A stretch of DNA of 64,000 nucleotides. Origin: [Actinomadura] parvosata subsp. kistnae. Its GTDB lineage: Bacteria > Actinomycetota > Actinomycetes > Streptosporangiales > Streptosporangiaceae. The stretch lies in contig NZ_OOHJ01000018.1 of assembly GCF_900323885.1 (NCBI RefSeq), forward strand, positions 3,769,001-3,833,000. The letters run 5' to 3'. Shown one piece after another: positions 1 through 8,347 of this stretch (position 1 is the first letter of the stretch; each line of letters opens with the position of its first letter). The notes beneath the pieces were generated by a model, which did no database searches, had not been told where the DNA came from, and saw only the letters and a list, made by a program, of their open reading frames with translations. The translations under genes and the position numbers were made by a program.

Positions 1-20
1 AACACCGGCGCTCCCTCCCA

Positions 21-150
21 CTCACGCACGTCACCGGGCGACCGCGACCCCTCCGGCTCGCGCACGTCACCGGGTGACCGCGCCCGCCCCGGCTCACGCA
101 CGTCACCGGGCGATCGCGACCACCCGCGCTCACCCACGTCACCGCGCACG
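21..150. repeat. 36-bp tandem repeat, four copies
   Basis: Four consecutive units begin at 21, 57, 93 and 129, spaced exactly 36 bp apart. Each starts with a form of CTCACGCACGTCACC followed by a variable GC-rich half. There are no unique spacers, so this is a direct tandem array and not a CRISPR. It lies just beyond the 3' end of the minus-strand acyl ligase gene, which stops at 169. No coding role is evident. Confidence 0.85.
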
Positions 151-168
151 GCGGCCGGGGCCGGTCGT

Positions 169-1476
169 TCATGTCAGGGACTCCAGCGTGCGGTAGTCGA
201 TCTTGCCCGTGGCCAGCAGCGGCAGGTGGTCGATGTGCCGGACGTCGAACCCGCTCCAGTGCAGCCGCAGCTCGGCCCCCAGCCGCCGGGCCATGCGCAC
301 CTGGGCGGCGGGGTCGAGCGCTTCTGTCCAGACGGTCACGCGGTCGTCGCCGCTGGTGACGGCCACGGGGCCGAGGCCGCGCAGCATGCGTTCGACGTCG
401 TCGAGGTTGACCCGGGTGCCGAAGACCTTCGCGATGCGCTTGAGCCGCCCGGTGATCTGCAGGAACCCGTCGGGGTCGAGCGTGCCGAGGTCGCCGGTGC
501 GCAGCACGCCGCCGAGGTCGTCGCCCCTGGCGAGGTCTTCGGCGCTCTCCGCGTAGCCCATCATGACGTTGGGCCCGCGGTAGACCACCTCGCCGTCGTC
601 GATCTCGAAGGACCCTCCGGGCACGGCGACGCCGACCGTGCCGAGCTTGTCGGCCAGCCGGTCGGGCGGCAGGACGGCCATGCGGGCCGTGGCCTCGGTC
701 TGCCCGTACATCACGTAGAAGCGCTCCACCTGGCCGGCGAACTCCTGGACGAGCTCGGGCGCGAGCCGCCCGCCCGCCTGGGTGAGCGTGGTGAGCCTCG
801 GGTACTTCGAGCGGTCGAAGCGGATGCGGCGCATCATCGAGTACTGGTAGGGGACGGCGGCCAGCGACGTGCAGTCGTAGGTGTGCAGGTCGGCCCAGAA
901 GGACCGCTCCAGCAGCCCGGCCTCGGTGAGCACCACGGTGCCGCCGGAGATGAGGTGGCTGTTGAGCACCGACAGGCCGTAGCTGTAGTGCAGCGGCAGG
1001 CTGGTGGGCGCGATCTCGCCGGGGCCGATCGACAGGGCGGTGGCGATGGCCTGGGCGTTGGACAGCACGGCCTGGCGCGACAGGCGGACGAGCTTGGGGT
1101 CGCCGGTCGAGCCCGAGGTGGCCAGCAGCAGCCCGAGGTCGGGGTGCGGGTCGGGCACGTCGGCGCGCGACGGCGGCGGGTCGTCGAGCGGGTTGGTGAA
1201 CCCGAGCAGCGCGGCCGGCCTGAACCGCTCGGACAGCTCGGCCAGCGTGGCGGCCGGCAGGTCGGGGTCGAGCAGCGCGATGGGCCGCCCGGCGTGCCAG
1301 GCGCCGAGGTAGCAGAACACGGAGGCCAGGGTGTTGCGCATGGCGCAGAACAGCGGCCCGGGCCGCAGCCCGTCGAGGTTTTCCGCGGCGCGCTTGATGT
1401 AGTGGGCGAGCTGGTCGCCGCCGATGCCCTCCTCCGCGCCGGAGGGGATGAGCCGGGCCCGCGGGTGGGGGAACAT
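169..1476 (-). CDS. ANL-superfamily acyl-CoA/acyl-ACP ligase
   Basis: This adenylate-forming enzyme activates a carboxylic acid with ATP and loads it on a thiol, probably the carrier protein encoded upstream. The core ATP motif LLATSGSTGDPK is near residues 118-130, YGQTEA near 260, RTGDLG near 329 and a C-terminal LATGKIDY with the catalytic Lys near 428. At about 435 residues it is shorter than typical acyl-CoA synthetases (500 or more), mainly at the N-terminus. The ATG at 1476 overlaps the SDR stop as TGATG. Two in-frame GTGs at 1479 and 1482 are alternatives. The last gene of an ACP-SDR-ligase operon, it sits at the edge of the glycopolymer locus. The acyl substrate cannot be read from the sequence. 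Confidence 0.85.
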   Translation of the reverse strand: MFPHPRARLIPSGAEEGIGGDQLAHYIKRAAENLDGLRPGPLFCAMRNTLASVFCYLGAWHAGRPIALLDPDLPAATLAELSERFRPAALLGFTNPLDDPPPSRADVPDPHPDLGLLLATSGSTGDPKLVRLSRQAVLSNAQAIATALSIGPGEIAPTSLPLHYSYGLSVLNSHLISGGTVVLTEAGLLERSFWADLHTYDCTSLAAVPYQYSMMRRIRFDRSKYPRLTTLTQAGGRLAPELVQEFAGQVERFYVMYGQTEATARMAVLPPDRLADKLGTVGVAVPGGSFEIDDGEVVYRGPNVMMGYAESAEDLARGDDLGGVLRTGDLGTLDPDGFLQITGRLKRIAKVFGTRVNLDDVERMLRGLGPVAVTSGDDRVTVWTEALDPAAQVRMARRLGAELRLHWSGFDVRHIDHLPLLATGKIDYRTLESLT

Positions 1477-2243
1477 CACCACACCAGCCCGCCGTCCACG
1501 CCGAGCACCTGCCCGGTCACGAACCGGGCCTGCGGCGACAGCAGGAACGCCACGGCCTCGGCGACGTCGGCGGGCTCGCCGAGCCGGCCGAGCGGGGTCG
1601 CGGCGACGACGGCCGCGCGGGCGTCGTCGTCGAGGGTGCCGAGCAGGTCGGTACGGATGTAGCCGGGCGCCACGGCATTGACCCTGACCCCGGCCGGCCC
1701 GAGCTCCTTGGCGGCGGCCAGGGTGAGCCCGATGACCGCGGCCTTGGTCGCGGAGTAGACCGCCTGCCCGGGCCCGCCGGAGCGGCCCATGACCGAGGCC
1801 GTCAGCACCACGGCCGGAGACCGGCCCCGGCGCAGCAGCCCGAGCGCGGCCTGCAGCGTGTGGGCGGCGCCGACGGCGTTGACCTGGAAGAGGTGGTCGA
1901 TGGTGGCCGAGCCGGTCATGCCGAGCAGGGCGGCCTCGTGCACGCCCGCGTTGACGACCAGCGCGTCGAGCCGCCCGTGCCGCTGGTGGACGCGCCGCAT
2001 CACGGCACTGACCTGCGCCGGGTCGCCCACGTCGCCGGCGACCGGGTCGATCGTGCCGCCGGTCTCGGCGGCGAGCTCGGCGGCCGCCTTCGAGGCCCGC
2101 TCGTCGTCGCGCCCGTGCACCACGACCATGTGGCCGCGGCTCGCCAGCGTGGCCGCGACGGCCCGGCCGATGCCCCTGGTCGAGCCGGTGACCAGCGCCA
2201 CGCGGGCCGTCGGCGGGTCAGAGGGCGGCCGCGCCGATGCCAT
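1476..2243 (-). CDS. SDR-family oxidoreductase, FabG-like
   Basis: A classical short-chain dehydrogenase/reductase of 255 residues. The NAD(P)-binding TGSTRGIG is near residues 20-27, NAG near 98-100, and the catalytic Ser150, Tyr163 and Lys167 (YSATK) are all present. The C-terminus VTGQVLGVDGG is typical of FabG-type 3-oxoacyl-ACP reductases. The ATG at 2243 has a GGAG-type ribosome site inside the upstream ACP gene, giving a 26-bp overlap and translational coupling. Lying between an ACP and an acyl ligase, it probably reduces an ACP-bound 3-oxoacyl group to a 3-hydroxyacyl group. That substrate is inferred from context. Confidence 0.88.
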   Translation of the reverse strand: MASARPPSDPPTARVALVTGSTRGIGRAVAATLASRGHMVVVHGRDDERASKAAAELAAETGGTIDPVAGDVGDPAQVSAVMRRVHQRHGRLDALVVNAGVHEAALLGMTGSATIDHLFQVNAVGAAHTLQAALGLLRRGRSPAVVLTASVMGRSGGPGQAVYSATKAAVIGLTLAAAKELGPAGVRVNAVAPGYIRTDLLGTLDDDARAAVVAATPLGRLGEPADVAEAVAFLLSPQARFVTGQVLGVDGGLVW

Positions 2244-2466
2244 GCTTCTCCAGCAGCTCGGCCGCCTTGGCGAACGAGCTCATGTCGATCATCTCGTCGG
2301 TGTCGATCATGACGGAGAACTCGTCCTCCATCGCCGCGATCAGCGCCATGTGCGCAAGGGAGTCCCACTGCGGGATGGCGCGGTATTCGAGGCCGTCGAC
2401 GTCGGTGTCGGGCGGAAGGTTGAGCGCCATGCGGAAGACGGCCCGCAGGCGATCGAGATGACTCAT
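2218..2466 (-). CDS. Acyl carrier protein
   Basis: A small acidic protein of about 82 residues with the phosphopantetheine attachment motif WDSLAHM (Ser near residue 36) and the helical pattern of an ACP. It would carry an acyl group as a thioester in the cytosol. The ATG at 2466 has a GAGTGAG about nine bases upstream. A GTG at 2472 would add two residues. It is the first gene of a three-gene minus-strand operon with the SDR and acyl ligase. This set is too small for primary fatty acid synthesis and looks like a dedicated acyl-donor module. Confidence 0.88.
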   Translation of the reverse strand: MSHLDRLRAVFRMALNLPPDTDVDGLEYRAIPQWDSLAHMALIAAMEDEFSVMIDTDEMIDMSSFAKAAELLEKHGIGAAAL

Positions 2467-2627
2467 GATCACTCACTCTCTGTCCTCAAGCCATGACGAA
2501 GTGTAGCGGCAATCGCCCGCCAGGAAAAACCAAGCCCCCGGCCTGAGTAATGGAACCGTATAACGAGGCGTGACCCCCGAGGAGGGCTGGGAATGTCGCA
2601 TGGGACCACGGCAACCGTACGGGGGGA

Positions 2628-3464
2628 ATGATGGACGAATCCAATCACTGGTACGGGCACTCCCGCATACTCGGCACGTACTGTGGCCTGTCGGACGAGG
2701 CGCCAAAACGAATCCAAGGTTTCCTCCAGCACGGATGGAACTATCTCCACGGATTCCCCCCCAACGACCACTGGTGCAGCCCCGGATACCCCCGTTTCGT
2801 CTGGTCGGACGTGCTGCGGCGCAGAGGCTGGTCGATGGGGCGCAGGGGCCACTACCTGATCGGCGCCCCCTGGATCTACCTCCTTTACCTGGAGCCCGAG
2901 TTGGGCGTGCAGCCCGATCGTGAGGGTACGATCTGGTATCCCTTCCACGGCTGGGAAAAGCATTCCGTCAGCGGGGACCATGCCCGGCTTGCCGATGAGA
3001 TCCGTGATGTCGAGATTGGTCCGGTTACGATCTGCCTTTATTGGCTTGAATATGCAAATCCGGACATTCGGCGTTCGTACGAATCGCGCGGTTTCCGGGT
3101 TATTTGCCATGGCGAGCGCGGATCCCGCTGGGAGGGGAAGGGCCGCGACTTCCTGCGCAAGCAGCTCGTCGAGCTGCGGCGCCACCGCAGGGTGGCCTCC
3201 AACCGGCTCGGCAGCGCGCTGTTCTACGGCGCCTCGGTCGGCTGCGAGGTGGCCGTCTACGGCGACCCGATGCAGTTCGAGGACGAACGCCCCGAGTACG
3301 GCGGCACCGCCCGCCGCATGCGGCTCTGGCCCGAGCTGCACGGCACGCACGTCGATCGCGAGCTGGCGGCCGAGGTGGCGCGGCGCGAGCTGGGGTTCGA
3401 GTATCAGGCGACACCGGAGGAGCTACGGCGAATGTTCGGATGGAAGCGGGTGCGCACCGCATGA
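2628..3464 (+). CDS. Uncharacterised protein of the glycopolymer locus
   Basis: I do not recognise a characterised family in this 278-residue protein. It has no signal peptide or membrane segment and is rich in Trp and Tyr in the first half. The C-terminal part contains RVASNRLGSALFYGASVG followed by EVAVYGD, which resembles the nucleotide-binding half of GT-B glycosyltransferases of capsule type. That resemblance is weak. A GGGGGG run lies just before the ATG at 2628 (or 2631). Its TGA overlaps the next start as ATGA, so it is co-translated with the methyltransferase-like gene. Bases 2628 to about 3110 use visibly more A/T at third positions than the rest of the gene. Confidence 0.7.
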   Translation: MMDESNHWYGHSRILGTYCGLSDEAPKRIQGFLQHGWNYLHGFPPNDHWCSPGYPRFVWSDVLRRRGWSMGRRGHYLIGAPWIYLLYLEPELGVQPDREGTIWYPFHGWEKHSVSGDHARLADEIRDVEIGPVTICLYWLEYANPDIRRSYESRGFRVICHGERGSRWEGKGRDFLRKQLVELRRHRRVASNRLGSALFYGASVGCEVAVYGDPMQFEDERPEYGGTARRMRLWPELHGTHVDRELAAEVARRELGFEYQATPEELRRMFGWKRVRTA

Positions 3465-5176
3465 AGGGCCCCACGAGCGACGAGGCACCCGGCAACGTCC
3501 GGCTGATCGGCGGGGAGATGCTGCTGTGGTCGGACCTGGGCACCATCGGCGGCGTCACCGAGTGGCGCGGCGCCGCGCTGGAGCTGATCAGGCGCACGAT
3601 CCCCGGCCGCGGGCGGGTGCTCCTGGTCGGGCCGCACCCCCGGGCCCTGGTGGACGACGTGGTCGCGCGCGCCCCCTCGGCCGCCGTGCTGCTGCGCTCC
3701 TACCCTGACGCCTGCGCGCTGGGGGCGCGGCATCCGGAGCTGGAGGTGTTCTGCGGGCGGCTGGAGGTGCTGGACGCGGACGAGCCGTACGACCTGGTGC
3801 TGGCCATGGACGGCCTGCTGCGCACCCACTCGGCCGAGGCGCCGGCCGCCGCGTGGAACGAGTCGCTGGGCGCGCTGGCCGCGCTCGTCGCGCCCGGCGG
3901 CACGCTGGTCCTCGGCGTCCGCAACGACCTGGGCGTGGACCGCTTCATCGAGGCGAGGCCCGCCGACCGGGAGTGCGCCGACGACCAGTGGGCGCCGCAC
4001 GGCTTCGACCCGAGCTACCCCAGCGGCCCCGAGGCGCTGGATCTGGGGCTGGAGTCGGCGGGGCTGAGCCTGCGGCGCTGCTACGCGGCCTATCCCGACC
4101 GGCGGGCGCCGCGGTCGCTGCTGTCGAGGGAGGCGCTGGCGTTCGACCTGCCGGAGGCGCTGACGTTCCCGCTGAGCGCCAGGGACGGCGACCGGATGCT
4201 GGTGGCCGACCCGCTGCGGCTGACCCGCCTGGTGTTCCGGCACCGGCTCGGCGAGGAACTGGCCCCGCTGTGGCTGGCCGTGGCCACGAAAGCACCCCTG
4301 CCCGCCGACCGGCCGCACCCCGCCGACGAAGCACGGCCCGCCGACCAGCTCCAACCCGCCGACCAGCCCCAGCCCGCCGACCAGCCCCAGCCCGCCGATC
4401 GGCCGCGCGCGGTGGAGCTGCCGCTGGGGCTCATCGAGGAGGGCCCGGCCCTGTACGAGCTCACCCCCGGCGGCATGAGGCGCCTGCCCGGCGGCGAGGA
4501 GCGCCCGATTCCGGCGGGCCGGGTGGTCGAGGAGATCCTGGTCGAGGCGTGCGCCCGCGAGGACGTCCGAACCGTCCGCGAGCTGCTGGCCGGGCTGGCG
4601 GAGTGGATCGAGGCGGGCGGCGACGTGTCGGCGGCGACCGACAGCCTCGTCTACGACGGCGAGCGGTTCGCCGCGGTCAACCCGCCGGTGGGCCTGGCCG
4701 TCATGCCGGGGCCGAAGGTGGTGCTGTGCCGGATCCTGTGGCGGTTCGCGGTGCGGCTGCTGGCGGCGGGGCACCACCACCCGTGGCCGTGGCCGCTGGA
4801 GGCCGACCAGCTCACGCTCACCCTGTGCGGCATGGCGGGGCGGCCGTGCGAGCCGGGCGACCTCGACCGGGCCCGCAAGCTCGACGCCGAGCTGGGCCAG
4901 CCGGCCGAGCTGACCGAGCACGCCCCGACGTACCGTGACCTGCTGGCCGCCCGCGACCGGCTGGCCGACCAGCTGACCGCCGCCCTGGCCAGGATCTCCC
5001 GTCTGGAGACCAAGCTCTCCTACCGCGAGCGCGAGCTGGTGCGCGCGAAGGCCAAGCTGCGCCGGACCCAGCGCAAGGCCACCGCCTACCGCCGGACGCT
5101 CGGCTACCGGCTCTCCCGCCGCCTGGCCCGCCCCCGCAAGGTCGCCCGCCGCGTCTTCCGCATGCTGTCCGGGTGA
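3461..5176 (+). CDS. Methyltransferase-like glycopolymer protein with hexapeptide repeat
   Basis: A protein of 571 residues. The N-terminal 200 or so residues have a Rossmann-like class I SAM methyltransferase pattern: GRVLLVGPHPRAL as a motif-I region, then VAPGGTLVLGV. Next comes an in-frame hexapeptide repeat of the PADQPQ type, a domain of about 200 residues of unknown role, and a basic, Arg/Lys-rich C-terminal coiled coil from about residue 490. The start chosen is the ATG that overlaps the upstream TGA as ATGA. The acidic glycine loop is not canonical, so catalytic activity is uncertain. It lies in an operon with GT2 genes for the wall polymer, so it may modify the polymer or act as a scaffold. 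Confidence 0.65.
   Translation: MKGPTSDEAPGNVRLIGGEMLLWSDLGTIGGVTEWRGAALELIRRTIPGRGRVLLVGPHPRALVDDVVARAPSAAVLLRSYPDACALGARHPELEVFCGRLEVLDADEPYDLVLAMDGLLRTHSAEAPAAAWNESLGALAALVAPGGTLVLGVRNDLGVDRFIEARPADRECADDQWAPHGFDPSYPSGPEALDLGLESAGLSLRRCYAAYPDRRAPRSLLSREALAFDLPEALTFPLSARDGDRMLVADPLRLTRLVFRHRLGEELAPLWLAVATKAPLPADRPHPADEARPADQLQPADQPQPADQPQPADRPRAVELPLGLIEEGPALYELTPGGMRRLPGGEERPIPAGRVVEEILVEACAREDVRTVRELLAGLAEWIEAGGDVSAATDSLVYDGERFAAVNPPVGLAVMPGPKVVLCRILWRFAVRLLAAGHHHPWPWPLEADQLTLTLCGMAGRPCEPGDLDRARKLDAELGQPAELTEHAPTYRDLLAARDRLADQLTAALARISRLETKLSYRERELVRAKAKLRRTQRKATAYRRTLGYRLSRRLARPRKVARRVFRMLSG
4301..4402 (+). repeat. 18-bp in-frame tandem repeat
   Basis: Six units of CCCGCCGACC type begin at 4301, 4319, 4337, 4355, 4373 and 4391, exactly 18 bp apart. 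They encode a hexapeptide repeat PAD(R/E/Q)xx between the methyltransferase-like domain and the C-terminal region. The repeat keeps the reading frame and probably forms a Pro-rich flexible linker. Confidence 0.9.
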
Positions 5177-5209
5177 GGAAATGAGCTGAGGAAACGATGA
5201 GGAGTGCTT

Positions 5210-7096
5210 GTGCCGGTTCTTTCGGTGATCGTCCCGTTCCACAACGTCGAGAAGTACATCGGTCCGTGCCTTGACTCCATCGCCGAGCAGACGCTGGCGG
5301 AGCTGGAGGTGATCTGCGTGGACGACGGCAGCGCCGACCAGGGCGCGGCCGTCGTCGAGTCGAGGCTGGGCGACGACCCGCGGATCACCCTCATCAGGCA
5401 GGACAACCATGGGGTGGGCCACGCCCGCAACGTCGGGGTGCGGCACGCGCGCGGCGAGTACCTGGCCTTCGTCGACGGTGACGACACCGTCCCGCGCGAC
5501 GCGTTCAAACGCCTGGTGTCCTCCCTGGAGGACACGGGCTCCGACCTGGCCTGCGGGAACGTCATGCGCCTCTACCGCAACCTGCTCGTGCCGTCGTGGG
5601 CGCACCGCGAGGCGTTCGCCAGGCCGGCCCGGCGCACCCACATCACCCGCCACCCGCTGCTGATCCGCGACCGCATGTTGTGGAACAAGGTCTACCGCCG
5701 CTCCTTCTGGGACGCCCAGGGCCTGAGCTTCCCCGAGCGCATGTACGAGGACCAGCCCGTGGCCATGGCCGCGCACATCGGCGCCCGCGCCGTGGACGTG
5801 CTGGCCAGGGTCGTCTACCACTGGCGGCACCGCGACGAGCCGGACGCCTCGATCACCCAGCGCCGCCTGGAGCCGGGCAACCTGCGCGACCGCCTGCTGT
5901 CCGTGCTCCAGACGGCCGGGCTGCTGGCCGCCGGCGCGCCGAAGCTCAAGCCCGACTTTGACCGCGACACGCTCGACATCGACATGGCCGTGGCCGTGGA
6001 GGCGCTGGCCGCGATGGGCGGCCGCGCCGACCCGGAGCTCGTGGACCTGGCCGTGCGCTACCTCGACGGCGTGTCCCGCGAGGCCTGGCGGAGCCTGCCG
6101 TTCGAGCAGCGGCTGCTGGTCCACCTGCTGCACGAGCGCCGCCTCGACGAGCTGGCCGCCGTCTTCGCCCAGGCCGGCGACGGGCGGCTGCGGCCCAGGA
6201 TCGGCTCGGCCGGGCTGCTGCGCAAGCGCTGGTACGGCCGGCACCCGTCGATGCCGGGGCACCTGTCGGAGGTCTCCGGCGAGCTGGCGCTGCTGACCAG
6301 GCTCGTCAGCCTCGACTGGCGCGACGGCGTGCTGCACGGCTCGGGGCGGGTGGCCGTGGGCCGCTTCGACGTGGGCGAGCTGCGCCGGATGCGGGTGCGT
6401 ACGTGGATGCAGGAGCGGGGCACCGGCGACGTCGTGCCGCTGTCGGACGAGGAGAGCGTGCCCGTCTGGGAGAGCGTCGAGCAGGAGGACGGAGGGCGGC
6501 TGCCGGAGCACGCGTTCCCGTTCAGGTTCGCCTTCGACCCCGGCACGCTGACGCGGGCGCAGCTCGCCCGGCACGGGCACTGGGACCTGAAGGTGCAGCT
6601 CAAGGGGCAGGGCCTGCGGCTGGACGGCCGGGTGGCGGGGCCGCGCTGGCTGCCGCCGCTGATGCCGGTGCCGCGCAGGAAGTCGGGCGTGTGGCTGGTG
6701 CCGGCGCGCACCGCGAAGGGCGCCTGGGGCGTACGGCTGCGCACGGCGGAAGCGGTCATCGGCGAGTACCGCGTGGACGGCGGCGATCTGGTCTTCTCCG
6801 GCGAGATGGCCGACGTCGGCGACGGCGAGCCGGTGGTGCGGCTGCAACGCAGGAGCGACGGCGAGGAGATGTACTTCCCCGTGGCGCTGGCGGGGCAGGA
6901 CTTCCAGGCGCGGGTGCCGCTGGCCGACATCGACGAGCGAGTGGGGCACGAGTCGTGGTGGGAGGTGGTGATCGACCAGGGCACCGCGCTGCGTCCGCTG
7001 GTGCGCACGCGGCAGCGGGCGGTCGCGACGGTGGACGAGCGGCGCTTCCTCATCGACCGCGGCGAGGATGGCTGCCTGCTGCTGGCCGAGCGCTGA
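5210..7096 (+). CDS. GT2 glycosyltransferase with C-terminal accessory domain
   Basis: An inverting family 2 (GT-A fold) transferase of 628 residues. It opens with VLSVIVPFHNVEKYIG, then VDDGS near residue 43 and the metal-binding FVDGDD near 90, plus the WNKVYRRSFW block seen in TagF/EpsJ-like wall transferases. The C-terminal 300 residues form a beta-rich accessory region of the kind joined to wall teichoic acid enzymes. GAGGAG at 5199-5204 fits the GTG at 5210 better than the GTG at 5204. It is paralogous to the GT2 at 12828. The donor sugar is unknown. Its final codons and stop form the first unit of a 42-bp tandem array. Confidence 0.88.
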   Translation: MPVLSVIVPFHNVEKYIGPCLDSIAEQTLAELEVICVDDGSADQGAAVVESRLGDDPRITLIRQDNHGVGHARNVGVRHARGEYLAFVDGDDTVPRDAFKRLVSSLEDTGSDLACGNVMRLYRNLLVPSWAHREAFARPARRTHITRHPLLIRDRMLWNKVYRRSFWDAQGLSFPERMYEDQPVAMAAHIGARAVDVLARVVYHWRHRDEPDASITQRRLEPGNLRDRLLSVLQTAGLLAAGAPKLKPDFDRDTLDIDMAVAVEALAAMGGRADPELVDLAVRYLDGVSREAWRSLPFEQRLLVHLLHERRLDELAAVFAQAGDGRLRPRIGSAGLLRKRWYGRHPSMPGHLSEVSGELALLTRLVSLDWRDGVLHGSGRVAVGRFDVGELRRMRVRTWMQERGTGDVVPLSDEESVPVWESVEQEDGGRLPEHAFPFRFAFDPGTLTRAQLARHGHWDLKVQLKGQGLRLDGRVAGPRWLPPLMPVPRRKSGVWLVPARTAKGAWGVRLRTAEAVIGEYRVDGGDLVFSGEMADVGDGEPVVRLQRRSDGEEMYFPVALAGQDFQARVPLADIDERVGHESWWEVVIDQGTALRPLVRTRQRAVATVDERRFLIDRGEDGCLLLAER

Positions 7097-7222
7097 CCGC
7101 CCGAGGGCCACGGCCGCCTGCGACCCGCCGAGCGCCGACCGCCCGAGGACGACGGCCGCCCGCGACCGGCCGAGCGCTGACCGCCCGAGGACGACGGCCG
7201 CCCGCGACCCGCCGAGCGCCGG
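7085..7222. repeat. 42-bp tandem repeat spanning a stop codon
   Basis: Units begin with GCCGAGCGC at 7085, 7127, 7169 and 7211, exactly 42 bp apart (three full copies and the start of a fourth). Unit one contains the last codons and the TGA of the GT2 gene. The array ends at the stop codon of the convergent pseC gene. The stretch between the two genes is therefore almost entirely duplicated gene end. Confidence 0.9.
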
Positions 7223-8347
7223 CTACCCGAGGATCTTCGTCAGCGTCTCCACGACGTGGTCCTGCTGGTCGTCGGTCAGGCCGGGGAACAGCGGCAGCGA
7301 CAGCTCCTCGGCGTAGTACGCCTCCGCGCGCGGGCACAGGCCGCGCCGGTAGCCGAGGTCGGCGAAGGCGGGGTGCCAGTACGCGGGCACGTAGTTGACC
7401 TGCACGCCGATGCCGGCGGCCCGCATGCGCTCGTACACCTCGCGCCGCCGCCCGTCGCCGACCCTGACGGGGTAAAGGTGCCAGCTCGGCCGCACGTACG
7501 CGCGCTGGGCCGGCAGCGTCAGCCCCGGCACGTCGCGCAGCAGGCGGTGGTAGCGGGCGACCAGCTCGGCCCGGCGCGCGCGGAAGCGCTCCAGCCGGCG
7601 CAGCTGGCTGACGCCGAGCGCGCACAGCACGTCGGGCAGCCGGTAGTTGAGGCCGAACGCGTGCACCTCCTGGTGCCAGCCGCCCTCGCCGGGGTCGCGC
7701 TGCTCGGCCGGCTCTCTGACCAGGCCGTGGTTCCTGAACAGGGCGGCCCGCCGCAGCAGCGCGGGGTCGGCCGCGGCCACGGCGCCGCCCTCGGCCGTCG
7801 TCACGGTCTTGGTGGGGAAGAAGGAGAACGTGGTCAGGTCGGCCAGCGCGCCCACCGGCCGGCCCTTGTACGCCGACCCGATGGAGTGCGCGGCGTCGGC
7901 CACGAGCAGCGCCCCGGCCTCGTCGGCGACCTGCCGCAGCTCGTCGTAGTCGGCGGGGTGGCCGGCGTAGTCGACCGCCGTGATCACCTTCGTGCCGGGG
8001 GTGACCAGCGCGGCGGCGGCCTCGGGGTCGAGGTTGCCGGTGTCGGGCTGCACGTCGGCGAAGCGCACGCGGGCGCCCAGGAGGGCGGCCGTGGCGGCCG
8101 TGGCCACGAACGTCAGCGGCGAGGTGACCACCTCGTCGCCCGCCCCGACCCCGGCGGCGACGTAGGCGACGTGCAGCGCGGCGGTGCCCGACGTGACCGC
8201 CACGCAGGGCACGCCGCCCGTCCAGCGGGCCAGCTCGGCCTCGAAGGCGCCGACCGCGGGCCCGGTGGTCAGCCAGTCGCCGCGCAGCACCTCGGCGACC
8301 GCCTCGATGTCGGACTCGGTGATCGACTGGCGGCCGTAGGGCAGCAT
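7223..8347 (-). CDS. pseC: UDP-4-amino-4,6-dideoxy-AltNAc transaminase (PseC)
   Basis: A PLP-dependent DegT/DnrJ/EryC1-family aminotransferase of 374 residues. It would convert the 4-keto product of PseB to UDP-4-amino-4,6-dideoxy-N-acetyl-beta-L-altrosamine using glutamate, the second step to pseudaminic acid. The N-terminus MLPYGRQSIT, SGTAALH near 53, DAAHSIG with the PLP-binding Asp near 151 and the Schiff-base Lys180 in FFPTK all fit the family. The chosen ATG at 8347 overlaps the pseB stop by one base (TGATG), so the two are translationally coupled. Assignment as PseC and not another sugar aminotransferase rests on the complete pse set around it. Confidence 0.92.
   Translation of the reverse strand: MLPYGRQSITESDIEAVAEVLRGDWLTTGPAVGAFEAELARWTGGVPCVAVTSGTAALHVAYVAAGVGAGDEVVTSPLTFVATAATAALLGARVRFADVQPDTGNLDPEAAAALVTPGTKVITAVDYAGHPADYDELRQVADEAGALLVADAAHSIGSAYKGRPVGALADLTTFSFFPTKTVTTAEGGAVAAADPALLRRAALFRNHGLVREPAEQRDPGEGGWHQEVHAFGLNYRLPDVLCALGVSQLRRLERFRARRAELVARYHRLLRDVPGLTLPAQRAYVRPSWHLYPVRVGDGRRREVYERMRAAGIGVQVNYVPAYWHPAFADLGYRRGLCPRAEAYYAEELSLPLFPGLTDDQQDHVVETLTKILG

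Noticed and set aside
21..150. Possible CRISPR array (36-bp period)
   Set aside because: The units are directly adjacent with no unique spacers, the variable part is itself degenerate repeat, and no cas gene is present.
3404..7111. Very long minus-strand open frame of more than 1,200 codons opposite the methyltransferase and GT2 genes
   Set aside because: It is antisense to two well-supported genes, has His/Gln/Arg/Gly/Pro-rich low-complexity sequence and no recognisable domain, typical of high-GC shadow frames.
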